DNA of 6,418 nucleotides from JAGOFO01 sp964522105. GTDB taxonomy: Bacteria > Myxococcota_A > UBA9042 > DTJE01. Below, in pieces: positions 1 to 5,160 of this stretch; the stretch's first letter is position 1, and every line of letters begins with the position of its first letter. Under the pieces are notes generated by a model. The model searched no databases and was not told where the DNA came from. It saw only the letters and a program-made list of their open reading frames with translations. The translations under genes and the position numbers were made by a program. Location of the stretch: the NCBI GenBank assembly GCA_964522105.1, contig CAZFVA010000062.1, positions 1 to 6,418 of the forward strand. The letters are read 5' to 3'.

Positions 1-1184
1 ACGGCTGACGCGGCGTGCATCAGGGGCGAATTATGGCCAATAATGATCCTGCCGTCAGGAAGTTCCAGGGCCGAGCCGCAGTAGATGTCATCCTTTCCAA
101 CGCCTTCTTTCTCGGCCTCTTCGGCCGCCTCGCGCGCCGGGCCGACCAGATTCCGGTCCATCGGCGTGATGTCCATCTCGTCCATCAGCAGCTCGCAGCG
201 CTGCACAGTTTCCTTGTCCGCCAGACCCATGACGTACTCACACGAGTAACGGAAGTAACGCCTGATGACTTCCTGCCTTGACGCCTCCCGACAGACTTCG
301 TCATCTACGATGCCATAACCGGCCCGGTTGACACCCATATCTGTTGGCGACTGGTAAACAGCATCGCTACCCATTATTCTGGTCAATATCCGCTTGACGA
401 TCGGGAAAGCCTCGACGTCACGATTGTAGTTAACAGCCTGAATTCCATAGGCTTGCAGATGGTAAGGATCTATCAGATTGATGTCGCGCAGGTCGGCGGT
501 CGCCGCTTCGTACGCCATGTTCACAGGATGCTTCAGCGGCAGGTTCCAGATCGGGAACGTCTCGAACTTCGCATATCCCGAGCGCATACCGCGCGCATGT
601 TCGTGATAAACCTGCGAAAGGCAGGTGGCCAGCTTACCGCTTCCAGGGCCGGGACCGGTCACGATGACCAGCGGCCTTTCAGTTTCAATGTACTCGTTCG
701 CACCATAACCACTTGAACTTACAATCAAATCCACATCGGTCGGGTAACCTTTCGTGTGGCGGTGCAGATGGACTGGCACGCCACGCCGTTCCAGCTTGTC
801 ACGGAAGGCGCAAGCGGCCGACTGGCCTTCAAACCGTGTGATGACGACGCCGCGAATCAAAATCCCGCGATCGCGCAGGTCATCAATCAACTTCAGCGTG
901 TCATATTCGTAGGTTATGCCGAAGTCCGCACGCATCTTGCGCCGTTCAATGTCACCGGCATAGATGCAGACGATCAGTTCAGCCTGGTCCTTCAGTTTCT
1001 GCAGCAGGTGCATTTTGACGTTCGGGACGAACCCGGGAAGGATGCGCGTCGCATGATAGTCAAACAGCAACTTACCCCCGAATTCCAGATAAAGCTTGTT
1101 GCCAAACTGCTTTGCACGCTCGAGGATTGCTGCGGTCTGCTCGGTTAGATACTTCTCGTTGTCAAAACCAATTTTCTTCTGCAT
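1..1184 (-). CDS. DUF1846 / UPF0371 family protein, C-terminus cut by window edge
   Basis: The minus-strand frame from the ATG at 1184 stays open to the window edge and gives 394 residues with no stop. The protein starts MQKKIGFDNEKYL and carries runs I recognise from the DUF1846 (UPF0371) family: FGGKLLFDYHATRILPGF (about 35-52), AGDIERRKMRADFGITYEYD (76-95), HTKGYPTDVD (143-152), a glycine-rich Walker-A-like GPGPGSGKLATCLSQ (177-191), FPIWNLPLKHPVN (210-222), NYNRDVEAFP (252-261) and SPTDMGVNR (279-287). Family members are usually close to 500 residues, so roughly 100 C-terminal residues lie outside the window. It is a cytosolic protein with no signal peptide. The biochemical function of the family is not established as far as I know; the P-loop-like motif suggests nucleotide or phosphate binding, which is inference. 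The start is supported by the conserved N-terminus and by a modest GGGGA about 9 bases upstream. It has its own promoter-like sequence, so it is probably not cotranscribed with the upstream lipoprotein gene. Confidence 0.93.
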   Translation of the reverse strand, partial: MQKKIGFDNEKYLTEQTAAILERAKQFGNKLYLEFGGKLLFDYHATRILPGFVPNVKMHLLQKLKDQAELIVCIYAGDIERRKMRADFGITYEYDTLKLIDDLRDRGILIRGVVITRFEGQSAACAFRDKLERRGVPVHLHRHTKGYPTDVDLIVSSSGYGANEYIETERPLVIVTGPGPGSGKLATCLSQVYHEHARGMRSGYAKFETFPIWNLPLKHPVNMAYEAATADLRDINLIDPYHLQAYGIQAVNYNRDVEAFPIVKRILTRIMGSDAVYQSPTDMGVNRAGYGIVDDEVCREASRQEVIRRYFRYSCEYVMGLADKETVQRCELLMDEMDITPMDRNLVGPAREAAEEAEKEGVGKDDIYCGSALELPDGRIIIGHNSPLMHAASA

Positions 1185-1229
1185 TTTTTATTTGTCCCCG
1201 GATGTCCCGGGAGTTCTGGCTGGAATTAT

Positions 1230-1258
1230 TCTATAGACATTTTTTGCGTCTAAATCAA
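1230..1258 (-). promoter_or_regulatory. candidate sigma-70-type promoter for the DUF1846 gene
   Basis: On the minus strand, TTGATT (1253-1258, 4 of 6 to TTGACA) and TATAGA (1230-1235, 4 of 6 to TATAAT) are separated by exactly 17 bases. An overlapping TAGAAT also resembles a -10 box. The implied transcript start lies about 40 bases upstream of the ATG at 1184. The region is AT-rich relative to its surroundings, as expected for a promoter. The call rests only on consensus match and position. Confidence 0.4.
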
Positions 1259-1296
1259 CAAAACATTGCAGGCCATCGGCACGGCAAAGGGCTTTG

Positions 1297-2583
1297 CTAG
1301 TTGATCGGGGCCGTGACTGTCATTTCCAGAGGGGTCAACGATTCCAGGGGCGAATATTCGACGTGGGCAATGTCATATCCATCGCGCACAACCATACCAA
1401 GGCTGTGAACGCCTGCCGAATTGGACGCGCAGTTTGGATAGAAATCCAGCCCACAGTAGAAGTATCCGGGGGTTGCGACCGCGTCAGTTCCGCAAACTGA
1501 AGCAACCGCTACCGGCAGGGTCTCGCAACCACTGGAATTACCAATGGCTGGCGAAGAAGTCACAAACATTGGGTGGACATACGGTGCCCAATCAAGGTTC
1601 GTCTTCGGAAAACCATAATTCTGCCAGACTGTGGACGACGCATCCGGGTCGAACTGACACGTTACAACCAGATAGTGATCGCAGCCATTCATGGTCGCAG
1701 ACGCCGCCTGGCCGACGTCAAAAGGAATACCGACAATCGTCGAATTTGCAGGCGTGCATGGGTCCGCCGAATCCGGGCACCGGTAAACGATCGACTTCAC
1801 GTTCTGGTTCGCCTTTCCGCAGGCGATCACGAAATGGTCGATTGACCATTCCTCGGTGACCAGCGCTGATTCATCCGGGAATTCCAGCACAAGTGCAAAA
1901 CGGACGCCGTTCACGCCCACCAGCGTTTGGGGAATTTCGACTGAAAACAGGTCATAAGGAATGTCTTCAGACACCGTGGTTGACCAGATTACTTCACCGC
2001 CGTCCAGGTCCGTTCCCGTTACCCCGACCAGCTTAAGTGTCACGGGTACTGCCAAATCGCCGTGCAGGTACTGCATGCGCCACTGGGCCGTGACCGTGCC
2101 TGATGCAACGCAAACTGAAGTGTCCACGCATTCCGAATACAGCCCGGTGCGGGATACGTCTCCTTCTTCGCCCATGAACACCGCATACAGACCTGTGCTT
2201 GTGCCAAAATCCATGTTGGAGATAGCAAGGTCCCACATTCCACCCGCGACGAACTGCGGCAAGATGATTTCCCAGCCGTTCGGCGTCATGTCGCCGCCGA
2301 TGTCGAATTCGGTCACCCACGGCAGCTTCCTGTTTGTATTTGTGCCGGTCGGGCAGGCCTCCATCGTCCAAGTCGGGTCGAGGGCCGTGCCATCACCGTG
2401 TTCGGTTGTGTCGCCAGGCGCCACGTCCCCGGGTTCGATGTCAGTCGCCACATCATCCGCGTCGCTGACGTCGTTTACCTGTACGTCATCCGGTGTCGAA
2501 CTTTCAGATCCGCATGCCCATGCAAACAGTGTGCACGCACAGATGGCCAGGAACAGTCCGTGATTACAAATAGTTTTCTTCAT
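1297..2583 (-). CDS. predicted lipoprotein A, Asp-rich tether plus secreted domain of unknown family
   Basis: This 428-residue protein begins with a signal peptide (MKK, then a hydrophobic run) and a lipobox-like FAWAC ending at Cys24. Ala at -3 and Trp at -2 make it a weak lipobox, although the following GSES is typical of mature lipoproteins. Residues 32-66 are a low-complexity tether rich in Asp, Val and Gly (DDVQVNDVSDADDVATDIEP and onward). Residues about 89-255 look like a beta-sandwich: an aromatic-rich start, a WRMQYLHGD strand, an alternating hydrophobic core and a closing WSIDHFVIACG (246-256), reminiscent of MAM/LamG/carbohydrate-binding folds. Residues 257-428 contain scattered Cys that may form disulphides, and no family I know. 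Gly at +2 after the lipid Cys fits outer-membrane sorting. The start is supported by GGAG (2591-2594) 7 bases upstream. The gene is divergent from lipoprotein B. Function is unknown; surface ligand binding is a guess from the fold impression. Confidence 0.88.
   Translation of the reverse strand: MKKTICNHGLFLAICACTLFAWACGSESSTPDDVQVNDVSDADDVATDIEPGDVAPGDTTEHGDGTALDPTWTMEACPTGTNTNRKLPWVTEFDIGGDMTPNGWEIILPQFVAGGMWDLAISNMDFGTSTGLYAVFMGEEGDVSRTGLYSECVDTSVCVASGTVTAQWRMQYLHGDLAVPVTLKLVGVTGTDLDGGEVIWSTTVSEDIPYDLFSVEIPQTLVGVNGVRFALVLEFPDESALVTEEWSIDHFVIACGKANQNVKSIVYRCPDSADPCTPANSTIVGIPFDVGQAASATMNGCDHYLVVTCQFDPDASSTVWQNYGFPKTNLDWAPYVHPMFVTSSPAIGNSSGCETLPVAVASVCGTDAVATPGYFYCGLDFYPNCASNSAGVHSLGMVVRDGYDIAHVEYSPLESLTPLEMTVTAPIN
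2419..2436 (-). repeat. EPGDVA tether motif, copy in lipoprotein A
   Basis: These six codons encode EPGDVA (residues 50-55) in the Asp-rich tether. The same six residues occur in the tether of lipoprotein C (4839-4856), with four of six third codon positions different. The peptide is therefore shared while the DNA has diverged. Confidence 0.6.
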
Positions 2584-2606
2584 AGCGAAGCTCCGTCAGT
2601 TATGGT

Positions 2607-2622
2607 CTAAGTATAGGCTTAG
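2607..2622. promoter_or_regulatory. inverted repeat CTAAG-N6-CTTAG, possible operator
   Basis: The arms CTAAG (2607-2611) and CTTAG (2618-2622) are perfectly inverted around 6 bases and cover the proposed -10 box of lipoprotein A. A TATAAT hexamer on the plus strand begins two bases beyond it (2624-2629) but has no convincing -35 partner. A dimeric regulator could bind here, but 5-base arms can arise by chance. Confidence 0.25.
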
Positions 2623-2639
2623 TTATAATGGGCCGGTAA
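2610..2639 (-). promoter_or_regulatory. candidate promoter for lipoprotein A
   Basis: The minus strand carries TATACT at 2610-2615 (5 of 6 to TATAAT) about 27 bases upstream of the ATG at 2583, a good distance for a short leader with the GGAG ribosome site. The only -35 candidate at acceptable spacing is TTACCG (2634-2639, spacer 18), a weak match. The -10 overlaps the inverted repeat at 2607-2622. Confidence 0.3.
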
Positions 2640-2664
2640 TCTATTTTGTGTGCGGGTCCTGATG

Positions 2665-2693
2665 TTGCATTTAGACCCTAAAAGCCATACCAT
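2665..2693 (+). promoter_or_regulatory. weak candidate promoter for lipoprotein B
   Basis: TTGCAT (2665-2670) and TACCAT (2688-2693, 4 of 6 to TATAAT) are spaced by 17 bases and would give a leader of about 40 bases. Both boxes are weak. The perfect TATAAT at 2624-2629 is an alternative with a longer leader but no good -35. Confidence 0.22.
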
Positions 2694-2727
2694 TACTTGA
2701 CTCTAGCAGACACATCAACAGACAAAC

Positions 2728-2733
2728 GGAGGT
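2728..2733 (+). promoter_or_regulatory. strong ribosome binding site of lipoprotein B
   Basis: GGAGGT lies 6 bases before the ATG at 2740. It is an almost complete anti-Shine-Dalgarno match, stronger than the sites of the other genes here, and it fixes the start codon. Confidence 0.8.
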
Positions 2734-2739
2734 CCGTCC

Positions 2740-3966
2740 ATGAAAAATTCAAGTACAGGAATCAAGGTCGCCGCCTTCGCAGCGATCGTCGCTTTCTGGG
2801 CAATTTTCATCGTCGGCTGCGGTAACAGCGCCAATCCGCAGGACACCTCGGACGTTCAAAGTGACATCAGCAACGACACGACCAATGACCTGGCGGAAGT
2901 TCAGGGCGACATCCCGGGTACCGACACAAAATTGGACTCCATTGTAGTCGCGGGCGACATTCCAGGCACCGACACCAATCCAGGCGAAGTTGCCACGGCA
3001 GGTTCATGCAAACTGGAACTGGTCCCGAAGACACTGACCTTCGGTACGGAGCCGGTCGGATTCACCAAGGACAAAGAAATCAGGCTTGTGAACACCGGGA
3101 CCGGAACCTGCACGGTTACGGCGTTCAAGATAGCTGAATGCCCGGTAGAATCAGGGTTTTTCGTGTGTCCTGATCCACTTGAAGGCAACGATTCCGCATT
3201 ATTCACTTTGAAATCACCAGCCACGTTAATTGGAGTAGAAGTCGCACCGGGCGCCACATCCCCGCTGATAATCGAATTTTCGGGAATCAACGAAACCGTC
3301 GGGGACATTCACGGCGCCATGATTTCAGTGGAAGTTCAGGATGCTGCGAGCTTAATGGTTATTCCCGAGTGCGGCACGGCTACCGAAACGGAATGCACGC
3401 CGACAATGGAAATAACTGTGTATGTCGGCCCATTCGTAACACCCGGGACGGCCGATTTCGGCATACGCATTGCCGGATGCGAACATTCAAATCGTCAAGC
3501 ATGCGTCTTCAATAACGGGCCTGAAATCAGCCTGGAATCTCTGGCCTTTGAAGGCTGCAGCTTGGAATTCCTGCTGGAAAATATTTCCGAATCAATGCCT
3601 GTAACTCTTCAAGCCAACAAACTGTTGTGTGCCGACATCAGCTATACCCCGACCGACGAAGGGACTGACACTTGTCAGTTGGTATGGACCATTGATGGTG
3701 AAACATTCAACACTGCGCTTGTCGCCATCGGCGGGGCCAGCGGTTCCAGCATGGACAACTTCATCGCCACCGAAGGACAGGTCGAGTTCAAGACAACCGG
3801 GATTCCGCGTGGCAATATCACCGCAACGATTAATGCTGTTGCCTGCAACGATGGCTGGACTATCGGCGGCACAGATGATGAGCCCTTAATTATAGCTGCC
3901 GAACCCTGCATCCCCGCAACCGGTGACACAGTCGAAATCCATTACGATATTGCCTGCCCCGAATAG
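2740..3966 (+). CDS. predicted lipoprotein B with ASH / choice-of-anchor-D-like domains
   Basis: This 408-residue protein has a signal peptide and a good lipobox, IVGC, with the lipidated residue at Cys27 followed by Gly. Residues 30-88 form an Asp/Thr/Gly-rich tether containing two tandem 16-residue units that both begin GDIPGTDT (56-63 and 72-79). Residues about 90-230 resemble an ASH (ASPM/SPD-2/Hydin-like, 'choice-of-anchor D') immunoglobulin-like domain: the LTFG core (99-102), then EIRLVNTGTGTCTVTAFKI (113-131), then SPLIIEFSG (174-182). A second, more diverged copy spans about 232-332 (TADFGIRIAG, CADISYTPTDEGTDTCQLVW, VAIGG). The last 75 residues are a short beta-rich tail with two or three Cys. 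Such domains usually act as secreted or cell-surface interaction modules; no enzymatic motif is visible. The gene is divergent from lipoprotein A and ends 2 bases before the end of the opposing lipoprotein C gene. The specific role is unknown. Confidence 0.9.
   Translation: MKNSSTGIKVAAFAAIVAFWAIFIVGCGNSANPQDTSDVQSDISNDTTNDLAEVQGDIPGTDTKLDSIVVAGDIPGTDTNPGEVATAGSCKLELVPKTLTFGTEPVGFTKDKEIRLVNTGTGTCTVTAFKIAECPVESGFFVCPDPLEGNDSALFTLKSPATLIGVEVAPGATSPLIIEFSGINETVGDIHGAMISVEVQDAASLMVIPECGTATETECTPTMEITVYVGPFVTPGTADFGIRIAGCEHSNRQACVFNNGPEISLESLAFEGCSLEFLLENISESMPVTLQANKLLCADISYTPTDEGTDTCQLVWTIDGETFNTALVAIGGASGSSMDNFIATEGQVEFKTTGIPRGNITATINAVACNDGWTIGGTDDEPLIIAAEPCIPATGDTVEIHYDIACPE
2905..3000 (+). 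repeat. two tandem 48-base (16-residue) units in the tether of lipoprotein B
   Basis: Unit 1 runs from 2905 to 2952 and unit 2 from 2953 to 3000. Both start with codons for GDIPGTDT and end with Ala. Within the eight shared codons there are four differences, all at third positions, so the peptide is identical. The second half of each unit differs in sequence. A preceding stretch beginning SDISNDTTND may be a degenerate third unit. Confidence 0.75.
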
Positions 3967-3968
3967 AA

Positions 3969-4985
3969 TCACAAACACTGCAATTCGGTCGTCACTTCGC
4001 CGGGAAAGTCAGTTGTGGCGTCAACTATCAGGTAGTACGACCAGCCGCGCTTTGCGTCAAACGTCACGTCTTTATTGTTGTCCCCGGATCCAAGGCAATA
4101 TGCCGGGTTGCACATACCTTCGATGACAAAGACGCGGAACCTGTCACCTGCGCTTTTTGGCGTCAGTTTGACCGTGACTTTCTGGCTGGCCGTCGCGTCA
4201 AACTGGTAAACGAACGAGTAATCAGACACCAGAAGGTCGCACGCCGTTGCGTCGGGGTAAACCGCCAATCCGAAAGGTTCAACACTGGCCGACTGGCCGC
4301 ATACAAGGAATTCTTCAATCGAGTAATCGACGCACTGCCAGTCGCCACAGCGCGGGTCTGCGTCGCAGTCATCCCCGTCATAACAGTCGGTGTCGCCGTC
4401 AAGGTCTTCATCCAGCCCGTCCTGACAGTCAAGTTCGCCTGCCGGACACTCGCCGCAGTCATCGGGACAATCCTTGCAATTTTCAGCTATTTCAAAGCAC
4501 ACGTTGTCGCCACAGTCCCGACATTCCACCGAGTGGTAAACGCAGACGCCACCCTCGCAGCGCCCGTCCTTCCTGCACAGATAGCCTTCGTCGCATGCGT
4601 CGCCGGACTTGGAACTGTTGCTTTGGACGCAGATAAATTCAGTCGGGTGGCACGTCACATATTCGCACTGCCTTCCAGACTGGGGACAGTCATCGGCGGT
4701 CGCACATTCATAGCCTGCGATGTCTATCCCGGGGATGTCGGGGATGGCTGAATCGCGGGTGACAACATCGGAAGTCGCCAGGTCCAGATAAAACGTATCC
4801 CCGGCAGTAACATTGTCCCGCGCGGCCGCATCAGACCCGGCAACGTCACCCGGTTCCACATCATTCGCGTCCGGCACGACAATAATCAGGTCGGTACCTG
4901 TGCCTTCCGGCCCATTCTGGCCGCACGAAGCAATGCACAGCGACACCACCAATAAAACGGCCAAAATCGAGATATTACGGACCAT
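3969..4985 (-). CDS. predicted lipoprotein C, Cys-rich with Asp-rich loop and PPC-like C-terminal domain
   Basis: This 338-residue protein has a signal peptide with lipobox IASC, lipidated at Cys21 and followed by Gly. Residues 32-90 are an Asp/Val/Ala-rich tether that includes EPGDVA (44-49). Residues 94-229 contain 22 Cys in spaced modules: CATADDCPQSGRQCEYVTC (94-112), a CDEGYLC / GRCEGGVC stretch (131-148), then CGDNVCFEIAENCKDCPDDC (158-177) followed by GEC. Next comes a DGLDEDLDGDTDCYDGDDCD loop (189-208) whose regular acidic residues suggest calcium binding. Residues about 254-337 resemble a pre-peptidase C-terminal (PPC)-like beta-sandwich (YSFVYQFDATASQKVTVKL, then a GWSYYLIVD strand). 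These modules recur in predicted surface proteins of myxobacteria-like bacteria. No protease or other catalytic motif is visible. A weak TGGTGG (4993-4998) precedes the start. Function is unknown; a disulphide-stabilised, possibly calcium-dependent surface protein is inferred. Confidence 0.9.
   Translation of the reverse strand: MVRNISILAVLLVVSLCIASCGQNGPEGTGTDLIIVVPDANDVEPGDVAGSDAAARDNVTAGDTFYLDLATSDVVTRDSAIPDIPGIDIAGYECATADDCPQSGRQCEYVTCHPTEFICVQSNSSKSGDACDEGYLCRKDGRCEGGVCVYHSVECRDCGDNVCFEIAENCKDCPDDCGECPAGELDCQDGLDEDLDGDTDCYDGDDCDADPRCGDWQCVDYSIEEFLVCGQSASVEPFGLAVYPDATACDLLVSDYSFVYQFDATASQKVTVKLTPKSAGDRFRVFVIEGMCNPAYCLGSGDNNKDVTFDAKRGWSYYLIVDATTDFPGEVTTELQCL
4839..4856 (-). repeat. EPGDVA tether motif, copy in lipoprotein C
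   Basis: These six codons encode EPGDVA (residues 44-49), matching the peptide in the tether of lipoprotein A (2419-2436) but with synonymous differences at four of six codons. Similar Asp/Val phrases (such as PDIPGID here and GDIPGTD in lipoprotein B) link the three tethers. Confidence 0.6.
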
Positions 4986-5017
4986 TGCCGGACCACCAGA
5001 TGTAATCAGTCCAAGGT

Positions 5018-5027
5018 TAATGCATTA
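5018..5027. promoter_or_regulatory. perfect 10-base palindrome TAATGCATTA upstream of lipoprotein C
   Basis: The self-complementary TAATGCATTA lies about 33 bases upstream of the ATG at 4985 on the minus strand. It overlaps TCTAAT (minus strand, 5024-5029), the best -10-like hexamer for that gene, for which no good -35 is found. It could be an operator; a single AT-rich palindrome of this length is weak evidence. Confidence 0.25.
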
Positions 5028-5047
5028 GAACGGTCGCGGCAATCCGG

Positions 5048-5085
5048 AAGCTGTGCCTGCAGTAACAAGGAAAGTGCAAGCTGTG
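5048..5085. repeat. direct repeat AAGCTGTG, two copies 30 bases apart
   Basis: AAGCTGTG occurs at 5048-5055 and 5078-5085 in the divergent gap between lipoprotein C and the transporter. The start-to-start spacing of 30 bases is near three helical turns, so both copies would face roughly the same side of the DNA. This fits tandem regulator sites but is not proof. Confidence 0.35.
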
Positions 5086-5160
5086 AAATTTTGTCAAGAC
5101 ACCGGCAGGTGGGATGATTTAATATCAGCCCAGTTTTTCTTGCGAACCCGGGGAAATGAT

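Noticed and set aside
756..1148. 130-residue plus-strand frame, and several shorter ones, opposite the DUF1846 gene
   Set aside because: The minus strand encodes a continuous conserved DUF1846 protein across the whole interval; the plus frames show no motifs.
1284..1297. Perfect palindrome GCAAAGGGCTTTGC at the stop of lipoprotein A, considered as a terminator
   Set aside because: The RNA stem would be only about 5 pairs of low stability, it overlaps the stop codon, and no U run follows on the minus strand.
1961..2563. 200-residue plus-strand open frame opposite lipoprotein A
   Set aside because: Its Ser/Thr/Pro-rich product is what antisense reading of an Asp/Val/Gly-rich gene produces. 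It lacks a ribosome site and family motifs, and the opposite strand has a convincing lipoprotein.
2901..3308. 135-residue minus-strand frame opposite lipoprotein B
   Set aside because: It is a Ser/Pro/Val-rich reverse reading of the repeated tether and ASH-like region, with no signal peptide or ribosome site.
5091..5123. TTGTCA plus TTTAAT as a promoter for the transporter; also a perfect TTGACA on the opposite strand at 5092-5097
   Set aside because: The TTGTCA and TTTAAT boxes are 21 bases apart, too far for sigma-70. The opposite-strand TTGACA has no -10-like hexamer at 16-18 bases.
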